From: Malachius bipustulatus | Taxonomy: Eukaryota; Arthropoda; Insecta; Coleoptera; Melyridae | Direction of reading: 5' to 3' | Length of the DNA stretch: 64,000 nt | NCBI GenBank assembly: GCA_910589415.1 | Contig: OU342639.1 | Location: 13,710,268 to 13,774,267 of the forward strand | In this document: positions 47,889 through 58,851 of the stretch, one piece after another | How positions within the stretch are numbered: the first letter of the stretch is position 1 | Layout of the letters: every line of letters begins with the position of its first letter | The notes under the pieces: model-generated | Database searches by the model: none | Seen by the model: only the letters and a program-made list of their open reading frames with translations | What the model was told of the DNA's origin: nothing | Program-made: the position numbers and the translations under genes

Positions 47889-48364
47889 CCTGACATAAGC
47901 GAGATAGCGGGCTCTTTCCGCTCCACTATAATGAGCGCACTGCAAATAAGGGACGAATCAAAATAAATTTTGATATTAGAAAGATGTGCTTCATTTGCAA
48001 CAAAGATGGCAGAAAAAAAAGAAGAAACTCATTTCTATTAGCACAGGCACTTGTGAGAATACTAGAAAAATAGTTTCAAATGCAGTCAATTTAAAGATTA
48101 TGCCTAGATGTGGAAATGTTGTCTAAATCATCAGCTGTATCAGATTTTTGCAATCACTGAAAATATTTTTGAAGACAAACTAAACAGCAATTTTTCCGAG
48201 GAAGAAGAAGTAAAAGAGTTGCTGTATTAATGAGCGTAAGCCTGAGTAAGTATCTCACATGCATAATGATGATATTATTGAGATTATGTATACCTATTAT
48301 GTATAAAATATAGTTTTTTAACCTATGTACTTATGTAATTGAAAATATGAATATTTCCAAAATA

Positions 48365-48930
48365 TCAAATCCTTATTTAAACAATATTACATTAAATAAA
48401 CGTCCCTAAATTATTATTGAATAGGTTACATAACAGTAACAATCTAATTCTCAGCCGTTCCTTGTTCAACAGCCGTCGCCGCGCTATAACACGCACTCTG
48501 TCCGTTCTATGCTAAACATATCTGGTCAACTTCAGGATTTCATATCAACGGCTCTAGAAAGTTTATTTTTCAAACGCGACTATATGTTATGCGGAATAAA
48601 ATGTTCACAAAACTTCATTTTATCAGATGGTAACAAAAAAACTGAAATCGATATCGTGAAAAAAAAATTAAAGGTGTTCAAAGTCGAAACTTTGCAGAAA
48701 CTGTGTGATTAATCGGACAAAAACACTGAATATTTTAAAAAATTGAACAAACTTCTTGCATTTTAAATACGTCATTTCGTTCACTAATCATAACTATAAT
48801 GGAAAAACAAAACTAGAGTCCCCAATGTCAACCGGTGACGGAGAAAAAAATATTTTGCGAAGCTCTTACTCGTGAAAAAATATCACAAATCTGAGATTCA
48901 AAGGCCTGTAACTTTTGTCAGCCCTTGGTC
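48365..48930 (+). repeat. Repeat E, direct copy 2
   Basis: Second direct copy of 47216-47825, with a deletion of about 20 bases near the start and scattered substitutions. It ends at about 48920, where family D sequence begins. Confidence 0.75.
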
Positions 48931-48939
48931 AGCCCTTCC

Positions 48940-49665
48940 GGTTACACCGGAAGTTGCCATATTTTTCTTTTTTTTTAATGGTACACCCTGTATATTATTA
49001 CATTTTCAGATTGCCTGAAAAACAGTAATAAAAATGATGTTTACAGTTCAAATTTGTAACGACCAATTAATGAGTTATAAACAAATTAAAATTGCAATTT
49101 TCCATTTCAAAGCAGCTTAGCTTGAAAACGGGTCAAGATATCGGAAAACGGCTTACATGTCCCTATCCTAACTTTTTGTATACTATTATGCTGGAGTACC
49201 TAAAAAAAAATATTTTTTATTAATTATTTTCTTTTTGAAAACGCTGATTTTTCATCACTTTGTATACAAATTTCATCAGCACCATAGGATACTACGTGAA
49301 AAGTTAAGATAGGGACATGTAAGCCGTTTTCATCTATCTTGACCCGTTTTCGATCTAAGCTGCTTTGAAAATGAAAAATTGCGATTTTCATTTGTTTATA
49401 ACTCATAAACCACTCGTTCCAATTTTGAACTACAAACACCATTTTTATTATATTTTTTCAGGCAATCTGAAAATGTAATAATATACAACTTGTCCCGTTT
49501 AAAATAAGATAGTTGATGGCTACTTCGGTATAACCGGAAATGGTGAGGGGTTGTGAATATTTTACAGCTCGTCAAAACCAAAATTATACACGTACAAATT
49601 TTTAGACTTCTACTCCTTGGACTTCTCCATATAAAAATGCCCTAAGGTTCTCGCGCCGCACCCTG
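48940..49665. mobile_element. Family D foldback, left end truncated
   Basis: The left arm at 48990-49180 (ACCCTGTATATTATTACATTTTCAG, CGGCTTACATGTCCCTATC) pairs with the right arm at 49290-49490 (GATAGGGACATGTAAGCCG, CTGAAAATGTAATAATATAC). Beyond the pairing, the right side continues to CACCCTG at 49659-49665, followed by TATA. The left terminal segment is missing where repeat E joins. Confidence 0.65.
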
Positions 49666-49666
49666 T

Positions 49667-50840
49667 ATATAATAAATGTTTTATTGAACGCTCAATTTCG
49701 AGCAAAAAATTGATAAAGAGAAGCGCGATGCAGATAAGAAGACGCATTTTCCGGGTGATTCGGATAAAACTATTAAATTTAATGAGTTTAGAACATAAGT
49801 ACAATGTTATTATGGTAATGTAATCAATTTATAACCTTAAATATAAGGAAATTTCTGAGAAAACAGCTTGTGAAGTCGAGAGTGTGCACTTTTTGTTAGT
49901 GATGTGAAAATCGGAACATTAACGAAAAAAATTAAAACCATATCAAACAAAAATAACAGTTTCCATGCCAATTTTATAAGATCTGTCTATTAAATTAACA
50001 GTGGGTATTATAAAGGCCAATTAAGTTAACGGGCAGATTTTTGTGACCGTTTTCAAAGTGAATATCGACGTCAAATTACTTTTATTAACATTTTTGTAAT
50101 CCCTGTCCGGCCAAGAATCACTGAATTGCTATATTTTCCACCCAGAGTCGATACATATTTTCTAGAAACGGCCCCCGAAATCTGTACGTTAACCTAATGA
50201 GCCTTTATAATATCTACTGTAAGTCTATTGAATTAAATCTGTTAAATTAAATTAAATTAATCTATTAAATCTGTCTAAGTTAAGTTCATTTTCTAAAAAA
50301 TTTGCTCATTTAAGGTTACAAATTGATTACATCACCGTATTGGCAATAGAATAAAGTATCAAAAAATGGAATAAAAAGTAAGGGTTTTCTATTTAAAAAA
50401 AAAATGCCGATGACGTCACAATTTTTTCACGTATCAGCTTGTATACCCGAATATTATTTCAAAAGTTGAACAGCTTAAAAGAAAAATCGGCCTGTTTTTT
50501 ATTTCATAAAAAAAACAACGTTTTCCGTTTTATCGAATTTATTTCTTACTTTTGGCGCTCACTGCGTATGTACCTACATCATTGGATTTCATTTGAATCT
50601 TCAATTATTCAATCTTCAATTATCTTATTGATAAAAATGCAGTTAATTTAACACAAATAGGTACGGCAATAATAATATGGATTTGCTAATTAACTTTGAT
50701 GTTTCTTTAGAAAATTTATTAGGGACCCATGTTCAATTGTTTTTTAATGCATTTCCGTGATGAAGCTATCTCAAAGCGGCAAGGCAAGAGTTAGGAATAC
50801 GAATTTTATTCTACAGTCGAGATAACCATCAATTTAAGTG
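49667..50840. other. Intergenic, no gene seen
   Basis: AT-rich, with TTAAAT-type runs near 50225-50275. No gene signal. Confidence 0.4.
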
Positions 50841-50882
50841 CCAAATGTAACCTGATCTGCTTTGCAGTAGTGCCACATTTAC

Positions 50883-51170
50883 CGGATCTCGAGTTGTACA
50901 GAAATAATAATATACACGACCACAACTCTAGCGCCCTCTTAAGCGTGAACAGTTGAACTATTTCTGTATAAAAATTGATAAAAAATGGTCAAAATGAGAT
51001 CCAGACGAAAATTTGCCACCACCCCCCCCTGACCCCTCCTATGTGAAAAAAGTTGATATACACATAGATACAAGTCGAGATCCGAAAAGGATCTCGTCTT
51101 GTAAAAATGGATCTCAGCTTGTCTACAAAATGTAACCAAAAGATCTCACCTTGATACAAAAACATCTCTA
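50883..51170. repeat. GAGATCC motif cluster, inverted relative of 36.8 kb
   Basis: GGATCTCGAGTTG (50884-50896), CAAGTCGAGATCC (51071-51083), GGATCTCGTCTTG (51089-51101), GGATCTCAGCTTG (51109-51121) and AGATCTCACCTTG (51141-51153). The last four stand 18, 20 and 32 bases apart. A TA tract (51171-51183) follows, mirroring the TA tract that precedes the cluster at 36.8 kb. Confidence 0.55.
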
Positions 51171-51184
51171 TATATATATATATA

Positions 51185-52180
51185 CAGGGTGCACCATGTA
51201 TCCTTCTCTATATTGCTATTTCCTGAACGCTAAGAGATACGGGGTCGGTTAAATTAGAGAAAAGATGCGCAGTTTTGTGGCCATGTCGAATCCGTCAAGC
51301 CATGCAAGATATCTGTGACTGCTCCTGAAATATCCTGAAAAAACTGAAAAATCGAGAATTCTTATTTTTGCCATATCTTTTTTATTATTGAAAATTAATA
51401 AATAATTTCTTGTAGGCTTACATAAGCCGTTAAGAGCTGTCCATCTGACATTTCAAAAATTTTCAAGGCCTACTAGATCCAAGAGTTTTCACAGTCAACT
51501 TTCGTTTTTCTTATGGCCGCCATATTATTTTTTTATGTCGTTCGATATGAAAAAAATAATGGTAACCAAAAATTAATAAACTTCAAAAAAAAAAATTAAT
51601 TTTTATTCTTTTTTTTTCAAAGAAAAACCAAAAAAAATCGTCGAAAAACGTCAACATTTGTAAAATACGCCGAAATAGTGCTTGCCTTATGGTTTTTTAA
51701 TTTATCTATGAAATTCGGTCCAAAAAGTTGTCTTTTTTTTAAAGAAAAAAGAACAAAAAATTTTTTAATTTATTTTTTGAAGTTTAACAATTTTTAGTTT
51801 TTATGATTTTTTTTTATACCGAACAACATAAAAAAACAATATGGTGGCCATAAGAAAAACGAAAGTTGACTATGAAAATCCTGGGATCTAGTCGGCTTTG
51901 AAAATTTTTGAAATGTCAGATGAGTAGCTCTTGACGACTTATGTAAGCCCACAAAAAAATATTTATTAATCTCCAATAATAAAAAAGATATGGCAAAAAT
52001 GAGAAATCTTGATTTTTCAGTTTTTTCAGGATATTTCAGGAACGGTCACAGATATTTTGCATGACTTGACTGATTCGAGATAGCCACAAAATTGCGCATC
52101 TTTTGTCGAGTTTATCCGACCCTGTATATCTGTTAGCGTTAAGAGATAGCAATATAGAGAAGGATACATGGTGCACCCTG
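51185..52180. mobile_element. CAGGGTG foldback element, 996 bp, second copy of 20697 type
   Basis: Starts CAGGGTGCACCATGTATCC and ends GGATACATGGTGCACCCTG, flanked by TATA on both sides because it landed in a TA microsatellite. The order of shared blocks matches 20697-21701 throughout, including the AT-rich centre. Ends are better preserved than in the other copy. No coding capacity. Confidence 0.88.
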
Positions 52181-53530
52181 TATATCCAGACTAATATCAG
52201 CAGGGAAATTCAAAAAGTATTTTTTATATTAATTTGTGTATTTCTATAGTTTGTATTAAGTTTCTACTACCTACCTAATCCTTATTATAAAAATTAAAAA
52301 TTTTATTAATAAAATTTTCACATTCAATGAAAAGTTTTACCTACCTACCTATATAAATAGCATTTCCCTAATAATATCTCTGGATTTTCTAATAAAACTC
52401 CGACAACCTTTCTTATAAATTTATGAAAGCAAAAGAGTACCTACCAACCTACCTATAGATGATGAAAATAACTTTGTCGTCAAACTTTTTGAAAGATCTG
52501 AAAATTGAGTTTTGTGGTTATAACAGTGTGAGGAGTCGTATATAGGCAGTCTTTCTGTATCTATAGCTGAAGTGATGAATGTACTTCATTTCAACTTTAG
52601 ATAAGGTTCCATAACGAAAGTTTTGTTGTTCTTGTTCTTGAATTCTTCTAAAATATATACGAATTGTTTTGGTCTTTAACTTCTAATGAAACTTTGGAGA
52701 ATGTTTAACGTCGTATGTGTCATCTCTATGAAATATAGTGTTGTTCTTAAAAGTTCAGGACAAAACATTTTCCTCCATTGTAACAAGATCCCGCTTTACA
52801 AGGCTTAGTGCCACTAAATTGAATTCTTTATCAATAAATACATACCATAAACTGGAAGAACTTCGACACCTATTATATTTTTGTTATAATTTTGCCTTTT
52901 TTTCTGTTTTTCATTTTTTAAATTTTAATGCTAAACTCGCCTTTTTCACTTTGAAAATGTTTTTTTTTTAAGATTATAATATGTACACAGGTCGCAAATT
53001 TTTGTCGTGTCAATTTTCCACATCTCGCTAGATGTTAACATGTTTGTACAACCTGTCTACGGACCAGATGGGGTTAATGTAGCACGACTAGATGTGAGCC
53101 ACAATAGACCTTCAGTCGCAGTGGAGGTGTCACAATGGCTCACTCAAAATCTAGTCTAAATCTAAATAGCCTGTGTTCCGGAGGCTATCAAGCTGACAAC
53201 CGTCCTTGACTATACATATAAGTATTATTGTAATTTTTTGTTTGTTGTTTTCTTTGTTTGTTTATACTTTTTTAAGAATGTTCCTCTTAGTTTTACTTTT
53301 TAGTGAATATTATTCTAATTCTAATACAATCGTTTTATATTTGGCGGTTTATTATTATACTCTTATTTTATTGTATACCTACTCTTAGTTGAAACTTCTG
53401 TTAAGGTATGTAAAATTATTCTGATTTGAGTTTATTTGGTGTCGAAACTATACCCAGGAGCTTTCTTATTTACACAATTCGCTAAAATATATAGTGTGTC
53501 GACACCGGTCGACACCAAAAAGAAACAAAA
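52181..53530. other. Intergenic, simple repeats only
   Basis: Contains TACC-type simple repeats (52265-52460) and AT-rich sequence. No gene. The unseen 5' exons of Cirl, including the signal peptide, may lie here or further upstream, but I cannot place them. Confidence 0.4.
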
Positions 53531-53535
53531 AAAGA

Positions 53536-53555
53536 GGGGGGGGGGGGGGGGGGGG
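53536..53555 (+). repeat. G20 homopolymer
   Basis: Twenty consecutive G residues after AAAGA, preceded by overlapping GTCGACACC words (53497-53516). Its true length is doubtful because long homopolymers are error-prone. Confidence 0.85.
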
Positions 53556-54396
53556 ACAAACCTGAGTTTTTCGTGATTGAAAGCCAAGACATCAAGTGTT
53601 GCAATGTCATAAGAGTCAACGTCATCAAAACGTTGACATATTTTGGTGGGCGAGGCTAAATAGGTATGTCAAAAACCTATCGATGTTTCCCCAGTTTACG
53701 GTCCTGATCAATACTCTTTTAGTGTATTTTTAATAAAAAAAATATTGAAAAAAAATTCTGTAGCAACAGCCTTTTTTCCGGAGAGTCAGCTTCTTAACCA
53801 GCACTTTCACAATAACGGCACTACTTTACTTACGACTTTACGGAGTACCCGCTACCTCCAAGAGTTGGAGTCACACTCCCCCAATACTCCGTGGAACATT
53901 TCTATTGCGCCCTGTCGGATCATATAACTTCTATTCAGTACTCTAGCTAGAGAGCCACGTCATTGAGAGAAACCAGATAGTTCTAATTCTAGAAATGACC
54001 AGTCCCTCATTAGGAGCGCCCAGAAAACTCCAGTTCCTTGTGTTATCAGCCCATACCGGGAACATGATGCATCGTTCAGTCTTCGTCTACTTCCTGAATG
54101 ATATAGTATGTTACAAATGTTACAATATTTTGAAAGTAGATAATTTTTTTCGTCTTTAATTGCGATTTGAGTACATCACTGCTAAAACGGGTCATGGATT
54201 GCCTATTCCACATTACTTCAAGCCTCTGTCCGCGTATCAATATCAAAACTGAAATTTAATTTGAAAACAAAAAGAAACTGCCCATATTCGTCCACTTTAA
54301 ATATTTGTGTACCTCTGTGCTTAATAAATTAACCATCAGTTATTATGATTCAGGTTTTTACGAAATATAATATGCAACATTCTCTTTTTGTTCCAG

Positions 54397-54589
54397 AACC
54401 TTTCCGCTATGACACAGCATATGCGTGCGAGGGCAAGACGTTGAAAATCGAGTGCAAGGAGGGCGAACTGATCAAACTGATCAGGGCAAACTACGGGAGA
54501 TTTTCGATAACAATCTGTAACGACCACGGAAACACCGACTGGAGTGTCAATTGTATGGCGCCGAAGTCACTCAGGGTCTTGCATGAAAG
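54397..54589 (+). CDS. Cirl: Cirl exon: SUEL/RBL galactose-binding lectin, first part
   Basis: Cirl (latrophilin) is an adhesion GPCR of the plasma membrane that acts in synaptic function and mechanosensation; its N-terminal lectin domain is extracellular. The exon begins after TTTTTGTTCCAG (phase 1) and ends before GTAAATC (54590), leaving two bases AG. It encodes [19 protein letters not shown], then [18 protein letters not shown] and [10 protein letters not shown], the invariant start of the SUEL lectin in arthropod Cirl. Four cysteines are present in order. The next exon must begin in phase 2, which both candidate exons at 57.2-57.6 kb do. The upstream signal-peptide exon was not found. 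Identity is very sure from the near-verbatim motif. Confidence 0.95.
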
Positions 54590-57219
54590 GTAAATCATAC
54601 TCAATATTATTCCATCGTGTGAGCACATCTAATTTCTATCGTTACTTTCATTGGGAGTTTATTATTAACATGTGTCATGTGACTTTTGTGTGTGATAACA
54701 TATCTGTAAGCATCATCATCATTCACTTTGTTGTAATATGGTACCTAACTATAACAACCGCACTGTCGTAGATAAGTAACTTAAACCCTTGTTCACAACG
54801 TAACTGCAACAATCATTAAATCACAAGAAGTATTTCTTCACCTGATGAAATGTACATAGCTAGCGTCTATGACATTTTGGACTGGTTAATTCCTCGAGTA
54901 AATAACTCTCTATCAGAGGTCGTACAGCAATTTACTCAAGGGATTAATGAACCATTTTACTTCTGTCACCTAATAGCGTGGATACTAACATAACCATTCA
55001 TTTCGTTCGGTGAATAAACCGTTTCGTCTGCTTCCTACTCAGCGGCGATGATTTCGAAGACGAAACTTTCAAGGCAGTAGCTCGATGATTTTGGATGTTT
55101 GATGATTTTCCTGTTGACATCCAGGTACATTTGCATTTTGTCCTCTCCATAAGTTTTTGATGCTGCGCTATTACAGCAACTGCGTAGAGCACGAAAGTTT
55201 TCACCCTAAACCTCCCCGAATCGTTTCTGGCATTTTTCTGATGTATTTGTAAAAGTGCTCCAGTCCATGGTTCTGCAAGGAACAGATCACGTCAGTCATA
55301 TCACTCCTCCGATGAGCTAGTAACCAAGACCTTAAATCTAGAGCGCGTTTGTTGGTCCACATTTCTCTCTGTGCTGTTAGACTTTCTCGATCACTTGAAC
55401 AGTATGTCTGTCAGTGTGTCTGTCTTCCTACTCGATATAGAGTAGGAAATTTTGACTTCTTAAGCCTTCATAGTGGGAGAGATCGTCCTTGAGCGTTTGG
55501 CCGTCTATCGTCTTCGTTGTTTATATCTCTGCTGAGCCTTTTTATCTTCGTCAGTTCGTCATCAACGAGATAGCGTGAGCGGGCTACAGTAGTAACTGAC
55601 TCTGATGAAGGTCATCGAAGTAGAGAGATTAAGGATGGAAGACTACATCAGTGAACCTTCTTGATCTGTTTGACTTCGTCTTTAACTGTTAGGGATCCCG
55701 AGTCACTCCTCCGGTGTCGTCCTACCACCCCGCACCAAAATAAAACTATAACCATGGCATTTACCTCGATCTTCACTTAATATCGAGTCTTCAACCATTC
55801 CAAAACTTCCGTACTTCTGCAGATATAGCCATTCCTACATGACTCGTGTATTATCATGCCAGTGTACTGTGTTAAGTACTTGTGATTTGTCAGAGATGTA
55901 AAGAATGCGTTTTCCAGTTAGGTCTTGTTGAACGCCTTGTCCAAGGCGAAGAACACTAGTTAGTACTTGTTTGCCTTTGAAACCCTCGACGATGATTTCA
56001 ACGGTTCTGACCTGGTGAGCAGACCGTGGGTGTTCTTTTTTAAACGCTGAACTGCTGAGTCATTTTCTTGTCGACTATCAAAGACTAGTGTCCCCCACCA
56101 GAAAGAAGCCTACTGCGGTCTTTGTCTCCGGAGCAGAAGGTGCTCAATTTTTTGTCGCTTCCTCGATTCCCGCTATGAATTACCAACCAAGGTGATGAGA
56201 ACTGTTGCTTGATCAATATTATAAGTATCAGGACGACCTCCCATCGTTATGTAGCTGTAAGCGTCGCTTTCGAACTAGCGCCGTTGAGGACGTCTACCAT
56301 AGTTGATGATGAAACGCTCAACAGGACCATAGCTCCGCAGTATGGATTCTGTTTTAGTCAGTTTAGACCTGGCGAAAAAGCCTACAAGTTTAAATTGTTT
56401 CGTGTTGATATTAGGTGGTCTAAAAATCAACAGTCTAAAAACAGGTCATGATTTATATTTCGACATATAGGTATTAGCTGTAGGTACACCAATGATTTCT
56501 TTGTGAACGGACTACAGGGTAAACGTGCGTCGCTAGCATTTTCTATTCAGTTTAAAGTAGGTGTTTCGAAAAAAATTTTTTAAAAGAGATCACTTATTGT
56601 TGATGTGTGAACTGCGAGTCATTTCTCAACATTTAAAAAATATTTCGATCAATTTTGTGCTCCAATCAGAAAAAAAATAACTAATGACTAATGAAAGCGT
56701 AACTTAATATTGATATTATTATTGTTTTGATGCATGTTACGAAAATATTGATCGTTGTCCTACTAATGGCTTGAAAAAACAAAGTTAAACTCGAGGATGC
56801 TCTATGTATTCAAATGTAGTTATTATTTTATATATAAGCCTTGTGTTCTATTAAAATTGAGTGTCTGCTTATTTTGTACCGGTCAATATTGTATGTTATC
56901 AATCATTTATTATTATTTTATCTAATAATAAAAATAATAATTCACAACACTGGGCTTCAGCTTTACAATTCGATCATTTAATTAAAACCTTTTATCATTC
57001 TCACGACACATTTTACCTCTATGGTGAATTGATTCCTATAATATAATACCTATTGCTTTTTGTTGCCTTTTTGTTTTAATTGTTTTTGTGTTTTTCATCG
57101 ATATCATTACGATATCTGTTTTATGTAAATTAACAGCATGACCTTTTGCATTGCTACTAGAATCGGTAACGAAATTTCCGCAAATACTCTGGAAAAGCTC
57201 GAGCTTATTTTAATTTCAG
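54590..57219 (+). other. Cirl: Cirl intron with LINE remnants
   Basis: A 2.6 kb intron. Most of it has no recognisable content. A Jockey-like LINE RT remnant lies on the minus strand at about 55690-56120. Confidence 0.7.
55690..56120 (-). pseudogene. Jockey-like LINE RT fragment in Cirl intron
   Basis: Minus-strand pieces in order from about 56070 down: a SAHQVRTVEIIVEGFKGKQV stretch, then, after a frameshift, FFALDKAFNKT, the pattern of the RT block before the first catalytic aspartate (A block: FLD..KAFD..W). Many stops. The region 54990-55690 is GC-richer and may be more of the same element, but I see no further motif there. Confidence 0.45.
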
Positions 57220-57332
57220 ATGTAGTTTCAAAAGAAAATGTTCTATTGAGGTAAACAGTGATACATTCGGCGACCCTTGCCCCGACACTAGTAAATACGT
57301 CGAAGCTCAGTATAGGTGTGAAGCAGCAATAG
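57220..57332 (+). CDS. Cirl: Cirl alternative exon A: lectin domain end
   Basis: A 113-base exon between TTTTAATTTCAG (ending 57219) and GTTTGTCC (from 57333). Joined to the preceding AG it encodes an Arg and then CSFKRKCSIEVNSDTFGDPC, PDTSKYVEAQYRCEAAI. This is the C-terminal third of the SUEL lectin: the C.....CS, FGDPC, KY.EA.Y.C pattern is complete. It differs from exon B in 18 or more positions, with DTSKYVEAQYRC where the family usually reads [12 protein letters not shown]. Phase 2 at start and phase 1 at end equal those of exon B. It is probably a mutually exclusive partner of B; the weaker GTTTGT donor may make it regulated. Confidence 0.85.
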
Positions 57333-57474
57333 GTTTGTCCACTTTTGTTTTTCTTTTACTTTTATTTATTGCAAAACGGAGGGATAAATAAAACATACAA
57401 TATTGTCGGAAACAAGGAAGCAAGCAATGGATTCCTAGGAGATTTCATGTTTAATTTTTAACGTACTTATCTAG

Positions 57475-57581
57475 GTGTACGGATCACCAAAATTGCAGCA
57501 TACCAGCTAGTACGAGCATGTTCGGGGATCCCTGTCAGGGCACTCACAAATATCTCGAGGCCCATTATCAGTGTCAACCTG
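57475..57581 (+). CDS. Cirl: Cirl alternative exon B: lectin domain end
   Basis: A 107-base exon between ACTTATCTAG (ending 57474) and GTAAGT (from 57582), a stronger donor than that of exon A. It encodes [20 protein letters not shown] and [15 protein letters not shown], close to the family consensus for this segment. It lies 142 bases after exon A and begins and ends in the same phases. Using both A and B, or neither, would shift the frame into the Thr/Pro-rich exon; exactly one keeps it. B is likely the ancestral or constitutive form by its similarity to the family. Confidence 0.88.
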
Positions 57582-58657
57582 GTAAGTTCAAAAAGATATG
57601 CATGGTATGTTCTTGTAAGGACTTGTAAGAATATAGTCGCGTTTTGGTCGCTCAGCATTGACTTTTCTCCACTCTCCAGTAGTAGTGATCACAACTTTTA
57701 ACACTCAACAAGTATCTAAGTACTTAACTAATGCAAACTTTATTGAAAAAATTGAGTGTATCAATGGAAGGCAAGTATAATAGTAAAATCATATCTGCAT
57801 AGAAGCGTTTAATGTATAAAAACGTTCACATGCTATTTTATAACAATTATTATCGGAATAATGCTCTTGACTGGAATCGTCTACACCACGTGGAGATTTA
57901 TGTATTTGATGTATTTTTCTAATAGGGATTTCCTTTGCTTTGTCGAGATTTAAACTCCTTTGTGAGTCATCGAAGAGAGTGAAGGAAATCTAGGAAAATC
58001 AGCAAACAAGACCAGATCGGACCAGATAATTACGTCCTGCCCGGGGGGTTGGAGGCAATTTGAAAAGGCAATTACAACGTCGGAATAGTATGGACTATGG
58101 AGCATCGATGGGGTTTCTGTGACACTAATTATCTTGTTTTTGTTCCACGCTGTATTAAATGACCGAAACATATGTTTCGATAGAGGGTAGATTTTTACGG
58201 GGGATAGTGGCCAAACAGCAATCTTGTTTTCCCTCTTTCAGTTTCCACGCTATACATTATGTGTGTGTGTTCGGTGTTGTAGAATAACTTAGATAGCATA
58301 TTTTAGGGCAATTTAAAAACTCGATAAGGGGATTTCTGCCCGCAACAGTATTAATTTGCATATTCCGTCCATGAAAGTGAGCCTTGGTGTGTTAAATTTC
58401 ATTTCCTTTATCTGAAATAATAAGCTTATTAATTGTTTGATTTTGTTTTTAACCGTTATAGTTAAATTAAATTATCGGTCTTCAACAGAAACGCCAAACT
58501 TTTTCTAAGCTAATTTAAATAACATTTTCACATTGTGTCTTAATTAATATTGAGTCATGACTGACATTAATATAATGGCTATATAAGGTCCCACCATGAA
58601 TTGCGTAGATTTTAACACATGGAATTATGAAATAAATAAGACGTGATGAATACTTAC

Positions 58658-58851
58658 CTGCCACAACCACAAAAATCTGAACACAGTGTGCTACTAAATA
58701 GTTTGACAAACAACAGAATATAGTGACTATGGGCAACAGTAAAATGCATTGAACGTAGAAATAAAAAAGAAAATCAGTTGATACATAACCAAAAAGCTCG
58801 GTAATTAGAGTACCGACTAAATAGCTGACAACAGGCAGAGTCATTCATTAA
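58658..58851 (-). CDS. Possible exon of an unidentified membrane protein (antisense)
   Basis: On the minus strand, TTCTTCTTTACAG ends at 58852 and CAG/GTAAGTATT follows at 58657, a good acceptor and a near-perfect donor. Between them an ATG at 58844 opens a frame of 62 residues: TLPVVSYLVGTLITELFGYV, then a second hydrophobic run with FYFYVQCILLLPIVTIFCC. A TGA lies just upstream in the same frame, so this could only be a first coding exon. The hydrophobic character also arises by chance in AT-rich DNA, and no family is recognised. Low confidence. Confidence 0.25.

Larger units (their letters stand above)
46773..48090 (+). pseudogene. Cysteine-motif coding fragment, broken and interrupted
   Basis: Opens at ATG 46773 with MNLNHCIICDGSLDDLSRTV, then shifts frame near 46860 to GISAILNASEKRHDNLW, followed by YDYKYHHECYKRYTSYQ at about 46950-47005. 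The pair CIIC and HHECYKRYT looks like a zinc-binding module. After a foldback-like insertion (about 47088-47888), a related stretch resumes at about 47930-48070: ERTANKGRIKINFDIRKMCFICNKDGRKKR. The C..C ... H..CY..Y ... C..C layout resembles N-termini of uncharacterised insect proteins with many genomic copies, known to me only as a pattern. The family is not identified. Frameshift, insertion and truncation make it dead. Confidence 0.5.
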
